Below are positions 17,627 to 26,574 of a stretch of DNA of 64,000 bases, one piece after another. The notes below the pieces were generated by a model. It was not told the origin of the DNA and ran no database searches. It saw only the letters and a list, made by a program, of their open reading frames with translations. The position numbers and the translations under genes are program-made. Positions within the stretch are counted from its first letter, which is position 1; every line of letters begins with the position of its first letter. Source of the DNA: Roseitranquillus sp963709765 (GTDB taxonomy: Bacteria; Pseudomonadota; Alphaproteobacteria; Rhodobacterales; Rhodobacteraceae); NCBI GenBank assembly GCA_963709765.1, contig CAVPXL010000001.1, forward strand, positions 62,001-126,000, read 5' to 3'.

Positions 17627-18942
17627 CTACATCGCCCCGACCAGCCAGAGCGACAGGGCGGGAACCGCGATCAGCAGCATCAGCCGCACGATATCGGCCA
17701 CCCAGAACGGCAGCACGCCGCGGAAGATCGTGCCGAGCGACACGTCACGCAGCACCCCCTTCAGCACGAAGACGTTCATGCCCACCGGCGGCGTGATAAG
17801 GCTGATCTCGGTCGCGACCACCACCACGATGGCGAACCAGATGAGCGCGTTCTCGGGATCGCGCAACAGCTCGTTCTGGAACGGCAGCTCGTACATCAGC
17901 GGATAGAAGACCGGCACCGTCAAAAGGATCATCGACAGGCTTTCCAGCACACAGCCGAGGATCAGGTAGACGACGACGATGAAGACCATAACCGCCCAGA
18001 CCGGCATGTCATAATCCGCCACCATCCCCGCCAGCGCGTCGGGCAGACCGGCGAAGTTGATGAAGTTGGTGAAAAGCTCCGCGCCGATGATCACCGCGAA
18101 GATCATCGCCGTGGCGCGGATGCTGTCGAAAGTGGCCTCCGAAAGGTCGCGCAAGGACATGGTGCGCAGGGCCAGCGCGATCAGAAGCGCCGCCCCGGCG
18201 CCCATCCCCGCCGCTTCGGTCGGGGTGAAGAAGCCGCCGTAGATACCACCCATGATGAAGAGAAAGAGGCCGAGCACGCAGATCACGCCGATCAGGTCGG
18301 CGCGGCTCATCGGTTCGCTGCCCTCGGTGTCGGGCGCGAGCGTCGGGTCGATCGCCACCGCCGCCTTGACCGCCACGAGGTAGAAAAGCACGCCGATCAC
18401 CCCCGGCACGATCCCCGCGATAAAAGCTTGGCGATGTTGGTTTCGGTCAACAGCCCGTAGATGATCAGGATCACCGAGGGCGGGATCAGGATGCCGAGCG
18501 TGCCCCCTGCCGCGATGGAGCCGGTCGCCAGCCGGTCGTCGTAGCCGAAGCGGCGCATCGACGGCATCGCGACCTTCGACATCGTGGCCGCCGTCGCGAG
18601 CGACGATCCGCAAACGGCCGAGAAGCCGCCACAGGAAAACACCGACGCCATCGCCAGCCCGCCCCTGGTCCGCCCGAACAGGCGGTTCGCCCCGGCGAAG
18701 AGGCCATGCGCCACGCCCGACGCCGCGAGGATGTTGCCCATGAAGATGAAAAGGGGAATGACCGACAGGGAATAGGAGAGCCCGGTGTCGAAGGCCACCT
18801 GCCCCGTCATCGCCCAGGCCGGCCCCCAGCCGCGCAGGAGCGCGAAGCCGATGCCGCCCACGGCCGCCATGGCAAAGGCGATCGGCACCCGCAGCAGGAT
18901 CAGCCCGAGCAGGACTCCGAACCCCAGAAGCAATTCCGTCAC
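17627..18942 (-). CDS. dctM: TRAP transporter large permease DctM (frame broken near 18424)
   Basis: Twelve-helix integral membrane subunit, about 438 residues. Conserved DctM blocks: FIFMGNILAASGVA, CGGFSAVCGSSLATAATM, GSIAAGGTLGILIPPSVILI, FTPTEAAGMGA, GCVLESLSMILLTVPVFYP, and LITPPVGMNVFVL. The frame changes after TETNIAKL; restoring one A in the AAAA run at 18422-18425 gives IAKLFIAGIVPG and reunites both halves. The start is GTG 18942, overlapping the dctQ stop (GTGA), the usual coupling for these genes. It uses an ion gradient to import a carboxylate bound by DctP. Linked to homogentisate genes, so an aromatic acid is the likely cargo. Confidence 0.88.
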
Positions 18943-19487
18943 AGCGCGCCCTCCTCGCCACGATCGACGTCCTGATCCGGCGGCTGGATGCCGCGAAGAA
19001 ACGCGATGAACGCGCTCACCAGACACGAGAACGCCGCAAGAAAACCGAACGGCGCCAGCGGGATGGCGAGCGAATTCGTGACCGCTCCGTCGCTGGCCGC
19101 CTTGAGCGCATGCGACGCCAACCGCCACGCGAACGTCGCCAGAAGCGCAGCCGAGAAGAGCCCCGCAAAGGCCGAGAGCAGGCGATCGGCGCCACGGCCC
19201 AGAAACGCCGTGAGCAGGTCGACCTCCACATGCTCGCGCCGCTCGGTCGTGAGCGGCAGCGCCATGAAGACAAGCGCCGCCAGAAGGATCTCGGTCAGCT
19301 CGAAGGCACCCGTCAGCGGCGCGGAAAAGAAGTAGCGGCCCACCACGTCGACGCAGGTGATGAGCACCAGGCTGAACAGGATCAGCGATGCCGCCAGACC
19401 CAGCGACTTCTCCAGCAGCGGGCGGATGTCGAGCGGGGCCTCTCCCTTGTGGGGAGAGGCCAGTCGTTCACGCCTTGTCGGAGCCAT
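18939..19487 (-). CDS. dctQ: TRAP transporter small permease DctQ
   Basis: 182 residues with four membrane helices (ASLILFSLVLITCVDVVGRY, ILLAALVFMALPLT, LLSAFAGLFSAALLATFAWR, FGFLAAFSCLVSAFIAFLRG). The VxxRYFFxxPLxGAxELTExL pattern after helix 1 is the DctQ signature. It bridges the large permease. It ends in a 4-bp overlap with dctM and begins 3 bp after the dctP stop, so dctPQM are translationally close. Confidence 0.9.
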   Translation of the reverse strand: MAPTRRERLASPHKGEAPLDIRPLLEKSLGLAASLILFSLVLITCVDVVGRYFFSAPLTGAFELTEILLAALVFMALPLTTERREHVEVDLLTAFLGRGADRLLSAFAGLFSAALLATFAWRLASHALKAASDGAVTNSLAIPLAPFGFLAAFSCLVSAFIAFLRGIQPPDQDVDRGEEGAL

Positions 19488-19490
19488 CGA

Positions 19491-20525
19491 TCAGAACGCG
19501 ACGCCGGTCTGACCGCGCATGGCATCGAGTGCCGCCTGCCCGTCGAACCCGTCTTCCGCGATTGCATCGGACCATTGCTGCTCATACTTGGCCGCGCGCG
19601 ACTTGATTTCTTCCAGGAGCGGGGCGGGCGCATCGTAGATCTCGATGCCCGCAGCCTCGATCTTCTTTATCGCAGCCTCGTCGGCGCCGTTCCACGCTTC
19701 GCCCACGCGCTCGGCAAAGGCCTCGCCCGAGATCGACATGATCGCTTCCTGATCCTCGGCCGAGATCTCGTTCCATTTGCCCTCGTTCATCACGAGGAAC
19801 CAGGTGGTGTTGTAGAGCCCGCCCGGCACCCGCATCGAGTACTTCAGGTCGTCGGTGAGATTGAATGCGGTCAGCGCCTCGTAGGTGAAGGTCACGCCGT
19901 CGATCACGCCCCGCGAGAGCTTCTCGTAGACCTCGCCCGACGACATGAAGAGCGTCGTCGCGCCCAGATCGGTCATCAGCTCCGAGATGTAGCCGCCCGG
20001 CGTGCGGATCTTGAGTCCCGCCATATCGTCGAGCGTTTCGATCTTGCGGACGTTGTTGTGCAGGATGCCGGGACCGTGGACGAAAAGGCCAAGCAGCTTG
20101 ACGCCCTCGTGTTCCGCGTCAGCGTCGAGCATTTCGGTGTAGACGTTCCAGAACGCCTTGGAGCCCGACACCGCATCGTCGCCGATGAACGAGAACTGGC
20201 CGATGCGCGAGCGCTCGAAGCGGTCATCGGTGGTGAACGAATGCAGGCCGTAGGTGATGTCGGCCACGCCGTCGGCGGCCATGTCGTAATGCGCCGGCGG
20301 CGGGCCGAGCGGCTTGGCGAGCACGCGGACATTCACGCGGCCGTCGGTCACCTCGCTCACTTCGCGCGCCCAAGGCTTGATCGCGTTGACCACGATCGGA
20401 TGGCGCGGCGGCAGCCAGCTCGACAGCACGAGATCGGTCTCCGCGATCGCGGTGGTGGCAAATGTGCCGGCCGCGAGCGCGGCACCGGTCAGAAGCTTGC
20501 CAAGCCCTGCAAGAGCTTTGGTCAT
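19491..20525 (-). CDS. dctP: TRAP transporter solute-binding protein DctP
   Basis: 344 residues. Signal peptide MTKALAGLGKLLTGAALAAG, cleaved after ATTAIA, then the mature ETDLVLSSWLPPRHPIVVNA. Family marks: the ligand-binding arginine in GLKIRTPGGYISELM (about residue 170) and the FLVMNEGKWNEISAEDQEAI segment. The arginine normally makes a salt bridge to a substrate carboxylate. The ATG at 20525 has GGAGGAG upstream; the frame runs further but lacks a signal there. It lies 32 bp after the DUF2783 gene, apparently in the same operon as the homogentisate enzymes. Confidence 0.9.
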   Translation of the reverse strand: MTKALAGLGKLLTGAALAAGTFATTAIAETDLVLSSWLPPRHPIVVNAIKPWAREVSEVTDGRVNVRVLAKPLGPPPAHYDMAADGVADITYGLHSFTTDDRFERSRIGQFSFIGDDAVSGSKAFWNVYTEMLDADAEHEGVKLLGLFVHGPGILHNNVRKIETLDDMAGLKIRTPGGYISELMTDLGATTLFMSSGEVYEKLSRGVIDGVTFTYEALTAFNLTDDLKYSMRVPGGLYNTTWFLVMNEGKWNEISAEDQEAIMSISGEAFAERVGEAWNGADEAAIKKIEAAGIEIYDAPAPLLEEIKSRAAKYEQQWSDAIAEDGFDGQAALDAMRGQTGVAF

Positions 20526-20557
20526 CGGTTTCTCCTCCTCCAGAAAAGTCGTTCGGT

Positions 20558-20761
20558 TCAGTCGGCTGGCCGGTCGAGCCGCGCGGCCTCCAGCGCCTCG
20601 CGCAGCACTGCGCGGTCGCCCACATGATTGCACAGGATCAGCACCAGCCGCGCATTCAGCGCGTCGCTCTCCGCCGTGGTCAGCCCGTCATGGGCGGCCA
20701 GCAACTCGGCGTAGAAATCGTCCGGCGCGTCGATATTGGGGGTCAGGGTGAGCTGGCTCAT
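20558..20761 (-). CDS. DUF2783 small protein, possible hydroxylase coupling protein
   Basis: 67 residues: MSQLTLTPNIDAPDDFYAEL, then LLAAHDGLTTAESDALNARL and a C-terminal helical tail. The family (DUF2783) is repeatedly found directly after class A flavin monooxygenases. Its ATG at 20761 overlaps the hydroxylase TGA (ATGA), so the two are translationally coupled. A Pseudomonas two-component 3-hydroxyphenylacetate hydroxylase is described with a flavoprotein plus a small coupling protein (MhaA/MhaB, from memory); whether this is the equivalent is inference from context and size. Confidence 0.75.
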   Translation of the reverse strand: MSQLTLTPNIDAPDDFYAELLAAHDGLTTAESDALNARLVLILCNHVGDRAVLREALEAARLDRPAD

Positions 20762-22381
20762 TCTTGGATCTCCCGTCCGCAGGCGCGGCCCAGCGCGGCG
20801 CGCATGGCGGCCTCGTCGAAGGTTTCGAAACCGTGCGGCGACATGCTGGTCGGGCCGGATCAGGTAGACCGCGCCCGCGGCCTCCCCCAGATACCGCTCC
20901 TTCAGGTAGCCGGTCGCGTCGTCGGCCGCCGAGAGGGCCAGGCGTGTGGCGGTAACGCCGTCCGTTTCGACCTGCTCGGGCGCGTCGGCGTCGATCGTCA
21001 GGATCGTGAAGCCGCGGCCCAGACGCTGCAGCAGAAATCCGTCCCCGACCGGCGCATCCGGGCAGGGCGAGCCCGGCCGCGTCCGGGCGGGACCGCCGCG
21101 CAGCCCATCCTCCGAATTGAGCGGAGAGCCGTCATAGGTGCAGGGCACCGAGAGGCGCCCCGAATTGACCAGCGGCCGGGCAAACGCGTGATGCTCCGCG
21201 AGGTCGAGCACCGCGTTTCGGAAGGTGCGGCTCATGTCCGTCTTGGGCGTGATGAAGTCGGTCGAGCGCGACGAGTTCAGGATGTTCTCCTCCGCCCCGT
21301 GGACACGCTCCATGTCGTAGCTGTCGAGCAGCGTCTCGGGCGCCTTGCCTTCCATCACGAGCTTCAGCTTCCAGATCAGGTTGTCGGTGTCCTGCAGGCC
21401 GCTGTTGGCGCCGCGCGCGCCGAACGGGCTGACCTGGTGCGCGGCATCGCCGGCGAAGAGGACTCGTCCGTGCCGGAACTTTTCCATCCGACGGCACTGG
21501 AAGGTGTAGATCGACACCCATTCGAGCTCGAAGTCCACGTCCTCGCCCAGCATCGCCTTGAGCCGCGGGATCACGCGCTCGGGCTGCTTCTCGGCCTCCT
21601 TGTCGATGTCCCAGCCGAGCTGCAGGTCGATCCGCCAGACGCCGTCGGGCTGCTTGTGCAGCAGCGCCGACTGGCCGCGGTTGAACGGCGGGTCGAACCA
21701 GAACCAGCGCTCGGTCGGGAAGTCGGCGTCCATCACCACGTCGGCGATGAGGAAGTTGTCCTCGAAGACGCGACCCACGAAATCGAGCCCCATCATCCGC
21801 CGGATCGGCGAGCCCGCGCCGTCGCAGGCGATCAGCCAGTCGGCCTCGACGACGTATTCGCCTTCGACCGTCTCGACACGCACGGAGACGCGGTCGCCGA
21901 GATCCTCCGTCGCCAGCACCTTGTTGCCGCCACGGATCTCGATCTTCGCGCCCTGCGCCTGCAGCTCGCGGACGCGGCGGACCAGCCCTTCCTCGAAATA
22001 GTATTGCTGCAGGTTGATGAAGGCGGGGAACTGGTGCCCCTCTTCGGGCAGCAGGTTGAAGTCGTAGACCTTGCGGGTATCGAAGAAGACCTTGCCGAGG
22101 TTCCACTTCACGCCCTTGTCGACCATCGGCCTGCCGCAGCCCAGCCGGTCGAGGATCTCGAGCGGGCGCTTGGCATAGCAGACCGCGCGCGAGCCGAAGC
22201 TGACCTTGTCGTTGTCGTCGAGCACGACGACCTCGACCCCCTGCTGGGCCAGGTCGATCGCCGCGGCGAGGCCGACCGGCCCTGCGCCCACGACCACCGC
22301 CGAATGCCGCACCGGCGTCTCGGCCCCCTGGTCCGGCGACCTTGTATAGGCGTAAAGCGGCACTTCGAAGATCTTGTTCAT
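20758..22381 (-). CDS. Class A FAD-dependent aromatic hydroxylase (frame broken near 20842)
   Basis: About 540 residues, MhpA/PheA-type monooxygenase. N-terminal FAD motif VVGAGPVGLAAAIDLAQQGV, the conserved arginine in FGSRAVCYAK, DG motif LIACDGAGSPIRRMMG, and GD motif VLFAGDAAHQVSPFGARGAN. The C-terminal thioredoxin-like domain ends YLIRPDQHVAA, after which one surplus base near 20838-20846 moves the ending (FETFDEAAMRAALGRACGRE) to another frame and makes the raw frame run into the DUF2783 gene. These enzymes hydroxylate a phenolic ring with NAD(P)H and O2. Placement with hmgA, fahA and maiA suggests it forms homogentisate, for instance from 3-hydroxyphenylacetate. Substrate not proven. 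Confidence 0.86.
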
Positions 22382-22414
22382 GTGGCTCCCCCCTTGGCCC
22401 CAAGCTGTCGACCG

Positions 22415-23367
22415 TCAGTCCTGCAGCGCCGTCCACATCTCGCGGTCACGCTCGGCGGTCCAGACGCGCGGCGTGTCGATGCCGCGGGCCTCGTCGTAGG
22501 CGCGGGCCACGTTGAACGGCAGGCAATGCTCGTAGATGGCGAAATCGGCGAATTTCGGGTCGCATTCGGCGCGCACGGCGTCCCACGCCTCCTTGAGCGT
22601 GCCGCCGCGCCCGACCACCTTCTGCACCGGCTTGTAGGTGGAGCGCACGAAGTCGGCGGTGCTGGCGATGGCCTTGCCGACCATCTCGTCGCCCGACCAG
22701 CGCGTCGCCACGCCCCGGCGCGATGGCCTGGGGCTCGAACGCGGCGATGTTGGCGAGCGTTTCTTCCCAGTCGCCGAAATGGCCGTCGCCGCAATAGCAG
22801 GCCGAGTGGTATTCCACGATGTCGCCGGTGAACATGACCTCCTGGTCGGGCACCCAGATCACCGCATCGCCCGACGTGTGGGCGCGGCCCAGATGCATGA
22901 TGTCCACCCGGCGATTGCCGAGATAGACCGTCATCGCGTCGGAGAAGGTCGTCGTGGGCCAGGTCAGGCCCGGGATCTCCTCGTGGCCCTGAAAGAGCCG
23001 GGGGAAGCGGGCGAACTCGCTGTCCCAGTCCTCCTGCCCGCGCTCGGCGACCATGCTGCGCGCGCCGTCGGACATGATGATCTCGCGCGCGCCGTAGGCC
23101 GAGGCGCCGAGCACCCGCACCGCGTGGTAATGCGTCAGCACCAGATGCGAGATCGGCTTTTCGGTCACCGAGCGCACGCATTCGATCACCTTGCGGGCCA
23201 GCCGCGGGGTCGCCTGCGCCTCGACGATCATCACGCTCTCGTCGCCGATGATGACGCCGGTATTCGGGATCGCCCTCGGCGGTGAAGGCGTAGAGCCCCT
23301 CGCCCACTTCGGTGAAGCTCGTCTTCTTTTCCGCCATGTCTCCGGCGGATGCGAATGCCTTGGTCAT
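22415..23367 (-). CDS. Metallo-beta-lactamase-fold protein with altered metal site (two frame breaks)
   Basis: About 317 residues. MBL-fold strands are visible: VMIVEAQATPRLARKVIECV, HLVLTHYHAVRVLGASAYG, IMHLGRAHTSGDAVIWVPD, VMFTGDIVEYHSACYCGDGH. The canonical HxHxDH is HYHAVR here, so the Asp and third His are missing, and the last ligand is in PGRG rather than PGHG. The His in GRAHTSGD and Asp in FTGDIV remain. Frame breaks: a surplus G near 23264 (giving DPNTGVIIGDESV when removed) and a surplus G in the run at 22692-22694 (giving DALVGDEMVGKA). Start 23367 with AAGGA upstream. Function unknown; hydrolysis of a thioester, lactone or ring-cleavage product in the homogentisate pathway is a reasonable guess. 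Confidence 0.75.
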
Positions 23368-23376
23368 CTGTTTTCC

Positions 23377-24618
23377 TTACTCCTTGGCCCAGTCGGGCAG
23401 ATCGGCGGCGGGCAGGACCTGCCCCGTGCAGGCGCCGAAGCCGACGCGGTAGCCGTCACCTGTCGCCGCCCCCCGCAGGGTCAGCGTGTCGTTGTCCTCG
23501 ATGAAGCTGCGCGTGGTCGCCGTCGCCGAGCGTCGATCGGCTCCTTGCCGCCCCAGCTCAGTTCCAGAAGCGAGCCGCGCGCCTCCCGCTCGGGCCCCGA
23601 GATCGTGCCGGAGCCCAGCAGGTCGCCCACCCGCATCGGGCAGCCCGACGGTGGTGTGATGCGCCAGTTGCTGCGCGGCGGAATAATACATCTCGCGGTA
23701 GCTGGTCCGGGCCAGCACCGTCTCGGCGCTACCCTCGGGCGTCAGGCCGACCTCCAACGCGATGTCGTAAAGCCCCGGCTGCGGCTCGCGCAGATAGGGC
23801 AGAAGCGGCCGCTCGCGCTCGGGCGTGGAGACGCGGAACGGCTCCAGCGCGGCCTTCGTCACGATCCACGGGCTGATCGTCGTCGCCGTGGCCTTGGCCT
23901 GGAACGGCCCGAGCGGCTGGTATTCCCACGCCTGGATGTCGCGCGCCGACCAGTCGTTGAGCAGGACGTAGCCGAAGATCATCTCCTCGGCCTCGGCCAC
24001 CGAGACCATGCCCTCGGACGGCTGGCCGACGATGGCGCCCATCTCCAGCTCGATGTCGAAGCGCGCCGACGGCGCCAAACGCGGCAGCTCGTCCTGCGGA
24101 CCCTTCACCTGCCCCCAGGGCCGGCGCACCGGCGTGCCCGACACGACCACCGAGGAGGCGCGGCCGTTGTAGCCGATGGGGATCGACAGCCAGTTCGGCG
24201 GCAGCGCGTTCTCGGCCCCGCGGAACATCGTGCCCACATTCGTCGCGTGGTGCTTGCCGGCGTAGAAGTCGGTGTATTCGCTGACCCGGAACGGCATCAG
24301 CAGCCGCGCCTTGTCCATCGGAACCAGATGCGGCTCCACCGCTGCGCGGCGGCCCTCGTCGGAGAGCGCATCGGTCAGCGCCGCGCGCAGATCGGACCAG
24401 ACCGACGCCCCGGCCGCCATCACCGCGTTCCACGCGGGCTCGGCGAAAAGCGAACCGTCGATGCCCAGATCCACCTCGCGCACGTCGAGGATCATGTCCC
24501 CGATCGCCACGCCGCAACGCGCACCGCGGCCGTCGTCGAAGACGCCACAGGGCAGGTTCTGGAGCGGGAAATCGGTGTCGCCGTTGGCCGATGCGACCCA
24601 GCTTTGCGCGATGCTCAT
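23377..24618 (-). CDS. fahA: Fumarylacetoacetase (frame broken near 23645 and 23525-23545)
   Basis: About 413 residues. Hydrolyses 4-fumarylacetoacetate to fumarate and acetoacetate, last step of homogentisate breakdown. An SH3-like N-terminal domain is followed by the catalytic FAH domain: SEYTDFYAGKHHATNVGTMF with the general-base histidine, metal ligands in FDIELEMGAIVG and LLNDWSARDIQAWEY, and TISPWIVTKAALEPF. After HHTTVG the frame slips for ~40 residues; a surplus base at 23644-23646 restores CPMRVGDLLGSGTISGPE, and a further change around 23525-23545 rejoins RSFIEDNDTLTL. Its ATG overlaps the hmgA stop (ATGA). It is 9 bp upstream of the MBL gene. Confidence 0.9.
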   Translation of the reverse strand: MSIAQSWVASANGDTDFPLQNLPCGVFDDGRGARCGVAIGDMILDVREVDLGIDGSLFAEPAWNAVMAAGASVWSDLRAALTDALSDEGRRAAVEPHLVPMDKARLLMPFRVSEYTDFYAGKHHATNVGTMFRGAENALPPNWLSIPIGYNGRASSVVVSGTPVRRPWGQVKGPQDELPRLAPSARFDIELEMGAIVGQPSEGMVSVAEAEEMIFGYVLLNDWSARDIQAWEYQPLGPFQAKATATTISPWIVTKAALEPFRVSTPERERPLLPYLREPQPGLYDIALEVGLTPEGSAETVLARTSYREMYYSAAQQLAHHTTVGLPDAGGRPAGLRHDLGARAGGARLASGTELGRQGADRRSATATTRSFIEDNDTLTLRGAATGDGYRVGFGACTGQVLPAADLPDWAKE

Positions 24619-25980
24619 TTTACCCCCGGTGTGCCGTCGAACTTCTTTTCCAGGCTCGCCCAGCAATCGATGTAGTCGTCCTGCAACGGCGCCTCGTTGG
24701 CGGCGAAGGCGGTCAGGTGCTGCGGGAACCGCGTCTCGAACATGAACGACATGGTGTTGTCGAGCTTGTGCGGCTTCAGCTCGCGCGTTCGACGCGCCCT
24801 CGAACGCCTCGCGGTCGGGCCCGTGCGGCAGCATCATGTTGTGCAGGCTCATGCCGCCCGGCACGAAGCCCTGCGGCTTGGCGTCGTACTGCCCGTGGAT
24901 GTTGCCCATCAGCTCGGACATGACGTTCTTGTGGTACCAGGGCGGGCGGAACGTGTCCTCGGCGACCATCCAGCGCTCGCGGAACAGCACGAAATCGATG
25001 TTCGCCGTCCCCTCCACGCCCGAGGCGGCCGTCAGCACGGTGAAGATCGACGGGTCGGGATGGTCGAAAAGGATCGAACCGACCGGGCAATAGGTCCGCA
25101 GATCGTATTTCACCGGCGCGTAGTTGCCGTGCCATGCCACGACGTCGAGCGGGCTGTGGCCGATTTCGGTCCGGTGGAACTGGCCGCACCACTTGACCGT
25201 CACCGTCGAGGGCGCGTCACGGTCTTCGAACGCGGCCACCGGCGACTTGAAGTCGCGCCGGTTGGCCATGCAGTTGGCGCCGATCGGGCCACGGCCCGGC
25301 AGCATGAACTTCTGGCCGTAGTTCTCGCAGACGAAACCGCGCGCCGGCCCCTCCAGCACCTCGACCCGGTAGACGAGGCCGCGCGGGATCACCGCGATCT
25401 CCTGCGGCTCGAGGTCGATGATGCCCGAGCTCGGTGCAGAAGCGCAGCCGCCCCTCCTGCGGGACGACCAGCAGCTCGCTGTCGGCGGAGAAGAAATACT
25501 GCGTCCTCCATGGAGCGCGGTCACCAGATAGATATGGCTCGCCATCCCGACCTGGGTGTTGACGTCGCCCGCCGTGGTCATCGTGCGCATGCCGGTCAGC
25601 CAGTCGAGCGGCGCGTCGCCCTGCGGAACCGGGTCCCAGCGGTACTGGCCGAGCGAGATCACGTCCGGGTCGACATGCGGCGCCGACTTCCAGTAGGGCA
25701 GGTCGATCTTCGCGAAGCGGTGGGTGTGCTTCACCGAGGGGCGGATGCGGTAGCACCAGGTCCGCTCGTTCTGGTGGCTCGGCGCGGTGAAGGCGGTGCC
25801 CGAGAGCTGCTCGCCATAGAGGCCGTAATTGCATTTCTGCGGGCTGTTCATGCCCTGCGGCAGCGCGCCGGGCAGCGCCTCGGTCTCGAAATCGTTGCCG
25901 AAACCGGGCATGTAGCCCTCGATCGTGCCGGTCGTGTCGGTCGCGCGAACCATGCCGCGCGGAAGCTCGTGACGGGTCAT
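24615..25980 (-). CDS. hmgA: Homogentisate 1,2-dioxygenase (frame broken near 25500-25520, 25425, 24784)
   Basis: About 454 residues. Opens the homogentisate ring to 4-maleylacetoacetate using Fe(II) and O2. N-terminal signature YMPGFGNDFETEALPGALPQ; iron-site region WYHKNVMSELMGNIHGQYDA, with Glu and His ligands, and the active-site histidine in GGMSLHNMMLPHGPD. Frame changes: two near 25499-25516 (the middle part reads YFFSADSELLVVPQEGRLRF), one surplus G at 25424-25426 before IIDLEPQE, and one surplus base near 24782-24786 before ELKPHKLDNTMSFMF. The true end is GTPGVK, TGA at 24617-24615. The start 25980 has GGGAGAG upstream. First gene of the minus-strand operon and divergent from marR-maiA. 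Confidence 0.92.
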
Positions 25981-26040
25981 GCCGCTCTCTCCCTGCCTGA
26001 GGCGAACTCCTGCCCGCCCCCAGATTCGAGTTGCGCACAC

Positions 26041-26093
26041 AATTCGTTGCATCCGCAACAGTGTCAAGGTAGTTGTTGCAGATGATACGAATT
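26041..26093. promoter_or_regulatory. Divergent hmgA / marR-maiA promoter with paired MarR operators
   Basis: The segments 26041-26060 and the reverse complement of 26074-26093 are identical at 17 of 20 positions, forming a large inverted repeat around a 13-bp centre. Each arm carries a GTTGC-N4-GCAAC-like core (GTTGCATCCGCAAC at 26046-26059; GTTGCAGATGATAC at 26075-26088). A perfect minus-strand -35 TTGACA lies between the arms at 26067-26062, pointing to hmgA, so a repressor on the left arm would cover the -10. No further feature is seen in 25981-26116. Confidence 0.68.
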
Positions 26094-26116
26094 CAGGCGC
26101 GCCGGGGAGATATTCG

Positions 26117-26574
26117 ATGGATGCAGATGGCACTGACCCTGTGGCGCTACCGGCATTCGATCTTGACGATTTCATTCCTTATCGGCTGTCGGTCGCCGCA
26201 GAGCGGGTTAGCGCTGCACTGTCGCGGCGCTACCGGGCCGCTACGGCCTGTCGACGGCCGAGTGGCGCGTGCTCGTCCATCTCGCCCAGTCCGGCGCGGT
26301 TTCGGTCCGCGACATCGAGCGCCGGGTCAGCCTCGAGAAATATCAGGTCAGCCGCGCCGCCGCCCGGCTGGAAATGGCAGGCTACATCGCCAAGGCGGCG
26401 AATGCGGGCGACAAACGGCTGGTGGCGCTGTCGCTCACGCTAGTCGGACGGCGCTTGATGGCCGAGCTTCTGCCGCTGGCCCTCGCCTACCAGAGACGCC
26501 TGGAGGACCGGCTCGCGCCCCACCTCGCTGCGTTCGAAGCGGCGCTCGACCTGCTGATGGAGGCTCCCGAATGA
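26117..26574 (+). CDS. MarR-family regulator of the homogentisate genes (frame broken near 26238)
   Basis: About 152 residues. Helix 1 reads DDFIPYRLSVAAERVSAALS; after RRYRA one missing C near 26236-26239 shifts the frame, and restoring it gives ARYGLSTAEWRVLVHLAQSG. The recognition helix is LEKYQVSRAAARLEMAGYI and the wing is DKRLVALSLTLVG. It is a paralogue of the MarR at 16405. Start ATG 26117 with GGGGAG upstream. Stop overlaps the maiA start (ATGA). It probably senses homogentisate or a related acid and represses hmgA and its own operon through the sites at 26041-26093. Confidence 0.85.

Noticed and set aside
20558..22381. Natural fusion of the flavin hydroxylase to DUF2783
   Set aside because: The fused frame arises from one extra base near 20842; the other frame gives a normal hydroxylase end and an ATGA overlap with its own DUF2783 start.
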